Positions 22,829 to 29,727 of a stretch of 37,568 nt of DNA are shown one piece after another. The stretch is from Candidatus Saccharimonadota bacterium (GTDB lineage Bacteria > Patescibacteriota > Saccharimonadia > Saccharimonadales > Saccharimonadaceae), in assembly GCA_028289185.1 (NCBI GenBank), contig JAQGGV010000003.1, positions 1 through 37,568 on the forward strand, given 5' to 3'. The position numbers and the translations under genes were made by a program. Position 1 is the first letter of the stretch; every line of letters begins with the position of its first letter. Under the pieces are notes generated by a model that did not search any database, was not told where the DNA came from, and was given only the letters and a program-made list of their open reading frames with translations.

Positions 22829-23407
22829 TTAATCGGTGTCGACAGTACTTGGACTGACAACAACCAAATCCGTACCTTCAGAATCCTTCAGTTCAATAAG
22901 AGTGAAATTCTCGTCTTTGTAGATGTTGTCATCCTGCTTTTTGATGTGGTTAATCTGGGAGAGTGCCTTTGTTGTCACGGTGATGGAATCCTGCACACTC
23001 AGGGGTGCAACCTGACCATCGTGTTCGGTTTCATAGGCATGTTCTGCCTGTTCGGCTAGGCCGCCGGCACCATCAATGATGACAAATGATTGTTCACCAG
23101 TTTGGTCGAGCGTCATATTTGGGATGGTCGCAGGAGAAAGTGTCGAATCATGACTATAGCTAGCCTGAATGTAGAGGAGCTGATCCTGTGTATCATGGCT
23201 GAGGTCTGTGACGTATTCAAAATGTGCTTGTTCGCTTGTATCAATAGAAGCTGCGGCTTTGTCCGGCTCGACGGTGTTTCCTACGAAGTTATGCAGGCTA
23301 AGCACGCCAGCCACGGCTGCTGCACCGGCCGCGGTTGCGACACCGACGGTTACTACGCGCGAACGTTCAGAGGTAGAAGGAGATTCGTTTTTGTTTTTAA
23401 GGCTCAT
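22829..23407 (-). CDS. Signal-anchored extracellular protein, unknown function
   Basis: 192 residues: a basic, polar N-terminus (KNKNESPSTSERSR), one Ala/Val/Gly-rich membrane helix at about 18-40 (VVTVGVATAAGAAAVAGVLSL), and an acidic outside region of about 150 residues with no cysteines and many Asp/Glu/Gln. No family recognised. Its start region is divergent from that of the winged-helix gene at 23463 with 55 bp between. It ends 17 nt before the bidirectional terminator shared with tRNA-Ser. Confidence 0.7.
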   Translation of the reverse strand: MSLKNKNESPSTSERSRVVTVGVATAAGAAAVAGVLSLHNFVGNTVEPDKAAASIDTSEQAHFEYVTDLSHDTQDQLLYIQASYSHDSTLSPATIPNMTLDQTGEQSFVIIDGAGGLAEQAEHAYETEHDGQVAPLSVQDSITVTTKALSQINHIKKQDDNIYKDENFTLIELKDSEGTDLVVVSPSTVDTD

Positions 23408-23462
23408 GCTTATAATTTACCATACATAAGCATAATTGTCAATGTTATGGTAACATGATGCA

Positions 23463-24149
23463 ATGAATATTGATCATCATCTCCAACAGGCCATCCTGGA
23501 AAAACTCGCCCAAAGCGGCCAGCTTGTTCGTTATAGCGACCTAAAAGATGACACGATCGAGAATAGTCTGTTTAGCTACCACCTGAACAAGCTGATTGAT
23601 CGCAAGATGGTAGACAAGACCGACGATGGCTATAGATTGAGCATCGATGGTGCGCGTTGGCTGAACGATAACGGCTTTGCGCTGCGTCAGAGCGAGACTC
23701 TGCGTGTCTATGTAGCGCTGGTCATCCAAAACGATGCTGGTGAATACTTGGTAGGACAGCGAACGGGCCAGTTCAAGTCGACAATCAACGACTATATCTT
23801 GCCATCAAATGCCTATGTAAATGAACTGGACCTATCGGATCAAATCGACACTGCCATTGCGACATTCATACCGAATGATAACCTAGGGGACATAACTGAC
23901 TACGGCTTTGTCCAGATCAAGGCCGCGTACGTGGACGATGTTGTGTTGCGCTCGTTGTTTCATGTGTCATATTGTTATGTCACCAATTTTGAGCCAACCA
24001 ATACCAAACAGGCGAGCGAATACACCTGGATGAGCAAGGACGAAATCGACAAAATAAAACATCCGTCCGCTGGAATTCTGCGCGAAATTATTGATTATAC
24101 CCAAGATGCTGATAACCACCACGAAACCCCTCTTTTTTTCGGTGATTAG
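23463..24149 (+). CDS. Winged-helix plus degenerate Nudix-like protein
   Basis: 228 residues. The first about 70 resemble a winged-helix DNA-binding domain (ILEKLAQSGQLVRYSDL..NSLFSYHLNKLIDRKMVDKTDDGYRLS). From about 78 the fold follows the Nudix beta-grasp pattern (LRVYVALVIQNDAGEYLVGQRTGQF..INDYILPSNAYV), but the catalytic Nudix box GX5EX7REUXEEXGU is not present; the equivalent reads NELDLSDQIDTAIATF. The C-terminus has SEYTWMSKDEIDKI, as in Nudix helices. It is therefore likely a ligand-sensing regulator rather than a hydrolase, in domain order HTH-Nudix, the reverse of NrtR. A -10 TAACAT 6 nt before ATG suggests a leaderless start. Target genes unknown; the divergent gene is a candidate. 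Confidence 0.75.
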   Translation: MNIDHHLQQAILEKLAQSGQLVRYSDLKDDTIENSLFSYHLNKLIDRKMVDKTDDGYRLSIDGARWLNDNGFALRQSETLRVYVALVIQNDAGEYLVGQRTGQFKSTINDYILPSNAYVNELDLSDQIDTAIATFIPNDNLGDITDYGFVQIKAAYVDDVVLRSLFHVSYCYVTNFEPTNTKQASEYTWMSKDEIDKIKHPSAGILREIIDYTQDADNHHETPLFFGD

Positions 24150-24187
24150 GTAAAAATTCCTTTACTTACTTATCGGTCGGTTCTCTC

Positions 24188-24193
24188 TACTAT
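24188..24193 (+). promoter_or_regulatory. Promoter (-10) for the tiny coupled ORFs
   Basis: TACTAT at 24188-24193, with TTACTT at 24166-24171 and a 16-nt spacer. AAGGAG follows, 6 nt before the ATG at 24211. Confidence 0.5.
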
Positions 24194-24210
24194 GGTGGTA
24201 AGGAGAACTA

Positions 24211-24324
24211 ATGATGAAAATGCTACTGAATATGGGCGCTGGTTACGTGTGGTGGAAAGACGACACCCAGGACGAGCCAGTCGCAGTGGAACAACAGAGT
24301 GAAACGAACGAGGAAGAGTCATGA
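24211..24324 (+). CDS. Tiny ORF (37 aa), likely translated
   Basis: Encodes MMKMLLNMGAGYVWWKDD... ending in an acidic QSETNEEES tail. It has a promoter, an AAGGAG ribosome site at good spacing, and its stop overlaps the start of the next ORF (ATGA), the hallmark of coupled translation. Product has a short hydrophobic start and Trp-Trp; no family. Too short to judge fold. Confidence 0.5.
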   Translation: MMKMLLNMGAGYVWWKDDTQDEPVAVEQQSETNEEES

Positions 24325-24413
24325 TTGCAGTCAACCTCGCAGCCTATTTTAGTGGTCTGTGGTACTCGGTACCGTCGGTGATTGTAACCGTTAAAGACGA
24401 AATAGATAGTTAG
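24321..24413 (+). CDS. Tiny ORF (30 aa), coupled to the previous one
   Basis: Starts within the stop of the preceding ORF (ATGA). Sequence MIAVNLAAYFSGLWYSVPSV..., hydrophobic first 25 residues and a charged end (KDEIDS), so it may insert in the membrane. It overlaps the 3' end of the TMEM175-like gene by 4 bp. Could be a small membrane protein or holin-like/toxin-like peptide; function unknown. Confidence 0.45.
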   Translation: MIAVNLAAYFSGLWYSVPSVIVTVKDEIDS

Positions 24414-24997
24414 CGCAGGGCTCGTTCGATACGTCTATCTGGCACAACCCACATAATCGCGACGAGAACAAACAGTATCTGTGAAACGACCGGCATGATA
24501 AAGGCAAAGATAATCGCCAGAATGTAAATCGCCGGCGATAGTTTGCCCTTATAATCTGCACCGACGGCACGAACGAATGGTGAGTTTTTGCCGAGTGTAG
24601 CAAAGATAGCCAGCTGCAAATTGTAGTAGGCAATTGCTGCGCCAAGGAGGACTACTCCGTAGACGGCCGTCGGAGCAAGAGCCTCGTGATTTTCACCCAT
24701 CCAGGCGGTCACAAACGGTACCAGTGTCAAAAAGAACAATAGCCCCATATTTGACCACATGATTCTGCCATTAACACCCTTGGCAGCCTGTAGCAGGTGA
24801 TGATGGTTATTCCAATAGATTGCCAGGAAGATAAAACTCAGTATATATGCAAGGAATGTTGGTACCATCGGCGCAAGGTCAGAAAAGCTGTTGCCTGTCG
24901 GTGGTCGGAACTCAATCACCATGATTGTGATAATGATTGCAATGACACCGTCGCTAAATGCCTCTAGGCGGTTGGTTTCGAATAGACCACTCTTCAT
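24410..24997 (-). CDS. TMEM175/DUF1211-type potassium-channel-like membrane protein
   Basis: 195 residues. The start MKSGLFETNRLEAFSDGVIAIIITIMVIEF carries the bacterial TMEM175 signature R-x-x-A-F-S-D-G-V at about 10-18 in helix 1. Six hydrophobic helices are visible (about 15-30, 42-62, 80-97, 108-128, 155-172, 172-190), ending in a basic RRIERALR. Family members form K+-selective leak channels as tetramers; here function is predicted from the family. The start at 24997, not further upstream, is favoured by TATAAT (25004-25009, minus) 6 nt before the ATG, so it is leaderless. Confidence 0.85.
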   Translation of the reverse strand: MKSGLFETNRLEAFSDGVIAIIITIMVIEFRPPTGNSFSDLAPMVPTFLAYILSFIFLAIYWNNHHHLLQAAKGVNGRIMWSNMGLLFFLTLVPFVTAWMGENHEALAPTAVYGVVLLGAAIAYYNLQLAIFATLGKNSPFVRAVGADYKGKLSPAIYILAIIFAFIMPVVSQILFVLVAIMWVVPDRRIERALR

Positions 24998-25056
24998 AGG
25001 GACATTATATACGACTGTGGTTTGCGACATGTGGGGCCAGGAGGCTAAAATGGACA

Positions 25057-25140
25057 CACCACATATAGCGTAGTGTTTCTTATTTACAACGCTACGCAAG
25101 CAGTTTAAGGTGTTAATCAAGCCATAAACGGCATGTGGTG
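25057..25140. repeat. Inverted repeat in the nrd upstream region
   Basis: CACCACAT (25057-25064) and ATGTGGTG (25133-25140) can pair, with an inner GCGTAG/CTACGC. The gap 24998-25377 otherwise contains the nrd promoter, NrdR-like boxes and a leader of about 180 nt. No gene is seen in it. Confidence 0.35.
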
Positions 25141-25161
25141 AAAAAAACACCCAAAAAGTGC

Positions 25162-25190
25162 TTGAAAACCATACATGTAGGGTCTATCAT
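25162..25190 (+). promoter_or_regulatory. nrdA promoter
   Basis: TTGAAA (25162-25167), 17-nt spacer, TATCAT (25185-25190). The first NrdR-like box fills the spacer exactly. Transcription would start near 25197 with a leader of about 180 nt. Confidence 0.7.
25168..25183. promoter_or_regulatory. NrdR-like box 1
   Basis: ACCATACATGTAGGGT, nearly palindromic around TACATGTA, similar to the NrdR consensus acaCwAtATaTwGtgt. It lies between the -35 and -10 boxes, the expected repressing position. NrdR itself is not in the window. Confidence 0.7.
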
Positions 25191-25200
25191 TCTACATAGA

Positions 25201-25216
25201 CACTACATATGTAGTA
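25201..25216. promoter_or_regulatory. NrdR-like box 2
   Basis: CACTACATATGTAGTA with a perfect 12-bp core CTACATATGTAG. Its centre is 33 bp from that of box 1, about three helical turns, as in known tandem NrdR sites. It covers the region just after the transcription start. Confidence 0.75.
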
Positions 25217-25377
25217 GTTCAACAAAAACACATATTTTGCAAGACGGAGGGAAACCACCGCCAAATCGTTAGATAGGGCATCTTCTTGCATTGTCGAAAA
25301 AAGTGACCCGAGAGACCACTGGAGAACGACGGGAACGTGTTGAGAAAAAACATAAAACAGTTAACCTAAGGGGACAT

Positions 25378-27789
25378 ATGAGCATACACGTGGTAAAACG
25401 CGACGGCACCCGCGCACCATTTGACGCCAACCAGGTCAACCTCGCTTTGGTCGAAGCCAGTGAGGGGCTTCCTGACCAGATTAGCAAGGTCGTGCAAGTC
25501 GCATCTGAACTACAATTAACATTATTTGATGGCATCACAACTGAACAGTTGGACGAGGCTGTCATTCACACTGCGTTGCAGAACGTCAAAGACGATCCTG
25601 ACTTTGATACGATCGCTGCGAGGTTGCAGCTAAAGAACCTATACAAGAAGGTTCTGGGACATTACGACAACACCGCGGAGCTAAAGAAGCTGCACGCCAG
25701 CAAGTTTCCAGAGTACCTAAAGCAAGGTATTACTGACGGCCTGCTGGACAAGCGCATGACTGCCAAGACCTTTGATCTGAAGAAGCTGTCAGCAGCGCTT
25801 GACCCTAGTCGTGACGGCCTAATGCGCTACCTGGGCGTCATCACCAACCGTAACCGCTACAGTCTACGCAAAAACAGTGGTGAATCAATCGAAGTACCAC
25901 AGTTTACGGCTATGCGTATTGCTATGGGGCTGAGCCTACTCGAGAAAGATCCAACCGCAACGGCACTCGAATTCTACGAATACATTAGTAAGCTCGATGC
26001 CAACCCAGCTGGCTCGACTCGTATTAACGCTGGTGGTTCATTCCCGCAACTATCGAACTGTTTCTTGTTTGATATCGAGGATGACATGGAAGCAATTGCT
26101 CGTGCTGTACGCGACACGATGTGGATCGCAAAGGGCACCGGTGGCATAGGTATCGGTATCACCAAGCTGCGTGCTAGCGGTAGTCCAGTCCGAACGACAA
26201 ACAGTGAATCAACCGGCCCAATCCCATTCATCAAGATGCTCGATACGGCACTGTTCGCAGTCAGCCGCAAGGGCAAGAAACAGGGTGCTGCGGCCATCTT
26301 TATGGAGAACTGGCACATGAACTTCCCGCAGTTTTTGGATTTGAAGCAAAACTCGGGCGATCCATACCTCCGTACTCGTATTGCGAACACGGCGGTCATC
26401 CTAAGCGACGAATTCATGCGTCGCGTCCAGAATGAAGAGCCTTGGTACTTGTTTGATCCATCTGAAACAGCCGATTTGATCGAACTCTACGGAAGTGCAT
26501 TTGCAAAACGCTACAACGAATATGTTGAGCTAGCCGAAACAGGCAAGATGCGTGACTTTGTGAAAGTGAAGGCTCGTGAGCAATACCACCAGATTTTGAC
26601 AGTACTACAGGCGACGAGTCATCCATGGCTGACCTGGAAGGACACAATGAACGTCCGGGCGCTTAACAATAACACTGGTACGATTCACCACTCCAACCTG
26701 TGTACTGAAATCACGCTACCACAGGACAAGGACAACACTGCTGTCTGTAACCTGTCGAGCATCAATCTGTCTGTCCACCTTCGTGATGACAAGACATGGG
26801 ACTGGGATCGCCTGAAATCAGCTGTGCGTATTTCTATCCGCCAGCTGGATAACTTGGTTGATTTGACCAACACACCGATTCCACAGGCTATGCACTCTAA
26901 CATTCAGAACCGTGCAGTCGGCCTAGGTATCATGGGCTTTGCCGATGTACTGGAAAAGCTTGGCCACAGTTATGAATCAGAGGAAGCGTATGAACTCATG
27001 GACCAATTGACTGAGTTCATCAGTTATCATGCCATCGAAGCGAGCGCGGATTTGGCCAAGGAACGTGGTAGCTACCCAACATTCAAGGGCAGCGGCTGGA
27101 GCAAGGGCATATTGCCACTCGATACACTCGACCAATTGGAACTCGACCGCGGCGTCAAACTCGAAATCAGCCGCAAGGCACGTCTGGATTGGGAAAAACT
27201 ACGCGCCAAGGTGAAAAAGGGTATGCGAAACGCAACCCTGATGGCAATCGCGCCAACCGCCAACAATGCACACGTTTCCGGTACAACACCGGGCATCGAC
27301 CCACAATTTGCACAGATTTTCAGTCGTTCAACACTCAACGGTAAGTTCCTCGAGGTCAATGTGAACCTGGTTCGCGACCTGCGTGCAATCGGTCTATGGG
27401 ACGAGGTTAAAGAGGACGTTTTGCGCCTACAAGGCGACGTCCAACAGATTGCGGCCATTCCACAGCACATCAAGGATGTTTACAAGACAAGCTTCCAGCT
27501 GAGCCCCTACGCCTTTATCGAAGTCGCTGCACGGGCACAGAAGTGGGTTGATCAAGCAATCAGCCGTAACATGTATCTGGATACGCGCGACGTCAACGAA
27601 TATGAAGACATTTACATGGCTGCATGGAAGCGCGGACTGAAAACGACCTACTACCTGCACGTCAAACCTCGACATACGGCCGAACAAAGTACCGTCAAGG
27701 TTAATAAAGCTGAATCACTTTCCGGGACTGGACCACGTAAAGCAGGCTTTGGCTTCGCCAAAAAGCAGACTGTCGGGGTGGAAACCTAG
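25378..27789 (+). CDS. nrdA: Class I ribonucleotide reductase large subunit, without C-terminal CxxC tail
   Basis: Reduces ribonucleotides to deoxyribonucleotides. 803 residues from the ATG at 25378, chosen over an upstream TTG (25291) because AAGGGG lies 5 nt before it and the ATP-cone begins at once (HVVKRDGTRAPFDANQV, about 4-90). Active site: SNC (Cys228), NLCTE (Asn440, Cys442, Glu444), AVCNLS (Cys457), and the radical-transfer pair Tyr758-Tyr759 (KTTYYL), equal to E. coli C225, N437, C439, E441, C462 and Y730-Y731. These are its only three cysteines. It ends GFGFAKKQTVGVET with no C-terminal cysteine pair, which class I enzymes use to re-reduce the active site; that motif is found on the next small ORF. 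Regulated by NrdR boxes upstream; nrdB follows. Confidence 0.95.
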   Translation: MSIHVVKRDGTRAPFDANQVNLALVEASEGLPDQISKVVQVASELQLTLFDGITTEQLDEAVIHTALQNVKDDPDFDTIAARLQLKNLYKKVLGHYDNTAELKKLHASKFPEYLKQGITDGLLDKRMTAKTFDLKKLSAALDPSRDGLMRYLGVITNRNRYSLRKNSGESIEVPQFTAMRIAMGLSLLEKDPTATALEFYEYISKLDANPAGSTRINAGGSFPQLSNCFLFDIEDDMEAIARAVRDTMWIAKGTGGIGIGITKLRASGSPVRTTNSESTGPIPFIKMLDTALFAVSRKGKKQGAAAIFMENWHMNFPQFLDLKQNSGDPYLRTRIANTAVILSDEFMRRVQNEEPWYLFDPSETADLIELYGSAFAKRYNEYVELAETGKMRDFVKVKAREQYHQILTVLQATSHPWLTWKDTMNVRALNNNTGTIHHSNLCTEITLPQDKDNTAVCNLSSINLSVHLRDDKTWDWDRLKSAVRISIRQLDNLVDLTNTPIPQAMHSNIQNRAVGLGIMGFADVLEKLGHSYESEEAYELMDQLTEFISYHAIEASADLAKERGSYPTFKGSGWSKGILPLDTLDQLELDRGVKLEISRKARLDWEKLRAKVKKGMRNATLMAIAPTANNAHVSGTTPGIDPQFAQIFSRSTLNGKFLEVNVNLVRDLRAIGLWDEVKEDVLRLQGDVQQIAAIPQHIKDVYKTSFQLSPYAFIEVAARAQKWVDQAISRNMYLDTRDVNEYEDIYMAAWKRGLKTTYYLHVKPRHTAEQSTVKVNKAESLSGTGPRKAGFGFAKKQTVGVET

Positions 27790-27870
27790 CCTATGGGGAA
27801 ACAGTACAGATAGCACAAAAAACAGAGAGAAAAGACTAAAATTTAACGGCACCAAAAAGGGTATAAGGGG

Positions 27871-27881
27871 ATAATTAAACT
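27871..27881 (+). promoter_or_regulatory. Possible leaderless promoter for the NrdA-tail ORF
   Basis: GATAAT (27870-27875) lies 6 nt before the ATG at 27882, in the same arrangement as other leaderless genes here. AAGGGG (27866-27870) could alternatively serve as a rather distant ribosome site. Confidence 0.4.
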
Positions 27882-28055
27882 ATGAACGCATCAACACTCA
27901 TCAACGATCAAATGACACTGGAAGAAAAGCTCGCAGCTATCGATGCTGCTATGGCCACCGCACAGGCGACTGCTGACGACCAGGCTGCTGCCAATGGCAC
28001 CATTGCAGCACCACTTGATCCTGCTGATTTGACTATGTGCGAAGGCTGTCAGTAG
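27882..28055 (+). CDS. 57-aa ORF carrying the missing NrdA redox tail (CxxC)
   Basis: 57 residues: a Met/Leu/Ala-rich amphipathic helix (about 10-30, MTLEEKLAAIDAAMATAQATA), a flexible Ala/Gly/Pro part, and the end L-D-P-A-D-L-T-M-C-E-G-C-Q. Many class I NrdA proteins end with such a short linker plus CxxC (for example ...CEACQ); here NrdA lacks it and this ORF lies between nrdA and nrdB, same strand, 92 nt after nrdA and 55 nt before nrdB. It is not in frame with nrdA (two in-frame stops follow nrdA), so it cannot be a readthrough extension. I infer it is the detached swinging arm that passes electrons from thioredoxin or glutaredoxin to the active site, held by its N-terminal helix. A stand-alone small redox protein is the alternative. 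Confidence 0.7.
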   Translation: MNASTLINDQMTLEEKLAAIDAAMATAQATADDQAAANGTIAAPLDPADLTMCEGCQ

Positions 28056-28110
28056 GAATCTACGATGGCACGTTTGTTTACGACATTAATGAAAGGATTT
28101 GCAACATATC

Positions 28111-29106
28111 ATGGCAGGCATTCTCGGAACCGGCATTCAAGACGGATTGCTACTTAAACCGGTACATTATAAATGGGCAATGGACTTGTACGACCAAGCG
28201 GTCGCAAACACGTGGTTTCCAAATGAAATTCAGCTAGGCCAGGACCTTAGCGACTGGAAGAAAATGAGCGATGAAGAGCGTCACGCGGTGACGTTCCTGA
28301 TGAGCTATTTCAACCCGAACGAACTACTCGTCAACAAAGCATTGGCTTTTGGCGTCTATCCGTACGTTAACGCTGCAGAGTGTCACCTGTATCTGGCAAA
28401 ACAGATGTGGGAAGAGGCAAATCACTGCATGTCGTTTGAATACGTACTCGAAACCTTTCCGATCGACCGCGAGGCATCATATGCTGCGCACGTCGACACG
28501 CCATCAATGGCGCGCAAAGAGGAATTTGAGACAAAATATATCAAGCGTATGACCGAGGAAACGCTTGATATCAAAACCACCGAGGGTAAAAAGGACTTTA
28601 TTCGTAACTTGGTTGCGTACAACATCATCCTCGAGGGTATCTGGTTCTATAGTGGATTTATGGTGGCACTTAGTTTCCGCCAACGAAATCTCCTGCGTAA
28701 CTTTGGAGCACTGATTGACTGGGTCGTCCGCGATGATTCATTGCACATAAAGATTTGCATCAATTTGATCCTGACCGTTCTGGAAGAGAACGAAGACTTG
28801 CAAACAGAAGAATTTGCCGAGGAAATCAAGCAAATGATTTTGGATGGTGTCGAGATGGAAGAGGCTTACAATAAGGACCTACTGCCAAACGGCATCCTAG
28901 GCCTCAACAGTGACTACATCAACCAGTACGTCCGTTACTTGGCTGATCGTCGTCTGGAGGAACTTGGTTTTGGTACGCACTACAATGTGTCTAACCCCGC
29001 CAAATGGATGGCAACTGCTAACGATACGCTGCAACTGGTGAACTTCTTTGAAGCGACCAACACATCATACGAAGTGAACGCAACCGGAACGAAAAAGAAA
29101 GAATAG
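28111..29106 (+). CDS. nrdB: Class I ribonucleotide reductase small subunit, subclass Ic-like
   Basis: 331 residues, ferritin-like radical-generating subunit. Metal ligands by alignment to E. coli NrdB: Glu71 (E. coli D84), Glu102 and His105 (WEEANH), Glu175 (ILEGIWF), Asp209 and His212 (VRDDSLH; E. coli E238, H241). Four residues after His105 stands Phe109 where the radical Tyr122 normally is. Phe here plus Glu at the first ligand are features of subclass Ic (Chlamydia trachomatis type), which uses a Mn(IV)/Fe(III) centre instead of a tyrosyl radical. Asp209 in place of Glu is unusual. Start at ATG 28111; AAAGGA is 13 nt upstream and the TTG at 28099 is too close to it. Co-transcribed with nrdA. 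Confidence 0.93.
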   Translation: MAGILGTGIQDGLLLKPVHYKWAMDLYDQAVANTWFPNEIQLGQDLSDWKKMSDEERHAVTFLMSYFNPNELLVNKALAFGVYPYVNAAECHLYLAKQMWEEANHCMSFEYVLETFPIDREASYAAHVDTPSMARKEEFETKYIKRMTEETLDIKTTEGKKDFIRNLVAYNIILEGIWFYSGFMVALSFRQRNLLRNFGALIDWVVRDDSLHIKICINLILTVLEENEDLQTEEFAEEIKQMILDGVEMEEAYNKDLLPNGILGLNSDYINQYVRYLADRRLEELGFGTHYNVSNPAKWMATANDTLQLVNFFEATNTSYEVNATGTKKKE

Positions 29107-29113
29107 GCCCAAC

Positions 29114-29713
29114 ATGCAGACTGAAATAGAGGTCAAGTATCTTGACGTCGACTTAGCTGATATCCGAAATAGGCTACAAAAAATCGGTGCAACGTTGGAA
29201 CAGCCGATGCGGCTTCTGCGCCGATCACTGATTGAAGAGCCGCATCATAAGGCAAAGCACGGCTTCATCCGGATTCGTGATCAGGGTGATAAAGTGACGA
29301 TGGCTTACAAGCAACGTGACGATGAGTTTGCGATGCACGGGACGAAGGAAGTTGAGATAGAAGTAAGTGACTTTCAGACAACCGTTGATCTAATGGAGGC
29401 TGCGGGTTGGCCAGTGATGACATACCAGGAATCAAAGCGCGAAACATGGCGAATTGGTGAAGCCGAAGTCGTATTAGATGAATGGCCGTGGATCAAACCG
29501 TACATCGAAATTGAGGCCCCTAGCGAAGAACTGGTGAAAAAAACCGCGCAAGAACTAGGATTAAACTGGAACGACCATGTTTTGGGTAGCGTCGACGTTA
29601 TTTATGAGCGCGATTACCCGGATATGAGTGTTCGCGGGATTATAGATATCAAAGAAGCACGTTTTGCCGACCCCATTCCACCTGAGTTCCTGGGCAAAGT
29701 TAAAGAGCAATAG
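29114..29713 (+). CDS. CYTH-domain protein
   Basis: 199 residues of the CYTH superfamily (class IV adenylate cyclase, thiamine triphosphatase, triphosphate tunnel enzymes). The ExExK signature is E4-I-E-V-K8; then IRIRDQGDKVTMAYKQ (basic strand for phosphate binding), KEVEIEVSD, ESKRETWRIGEAEVVLDEWPWIKPYIEIEAPSEE, the typical tunnel strands with acidic metal ligands. Members hydrolyse triphosphate-containing substrates or make cAMP; substrate cannot be told. It follows nrdB by 7 nt and precedes zwf by 14 nt, but zwf has its own promoter. The class IV cyclase branch is the closest in look. Confidence 0.87.
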   Translation: MQTEIEVKYLDVDLADIRNRLQKIGATLEQPMRLLRRSLIEEPHHKAKHGFIRIRDQGDKVTMAYKQRDDEFAMHGTKEVEIEVSDFQTTVDLMEAAGWPVMTYQESKRETWRIGEAEVVLDEWPWIKPYIEIEAPSEELVKKTAQELGLNWNDHVLGSVDVIYERDYPDMSVRGIIDIKEARFADPIPPEFLGKVKEQ

Positions 29714-29727
29714 ACTATACTAAATAT

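Noticed and set aside
25291..25377. Upstream TTG start for nrdA adding 29 residues
   Set aside because: No ribosome site before the TTG, the added segment is basic and not part of an ATP-cone, and the ATG at 25378 has AAGGGG at good spacing.
27787..27881. Readthrough or frameshift joining nrdA to the 57-aa tail
   Set aside because: The offset is not a multiple of three, a second in-frame stop follows soon, and no slippery site or strong downstream structure is evident.
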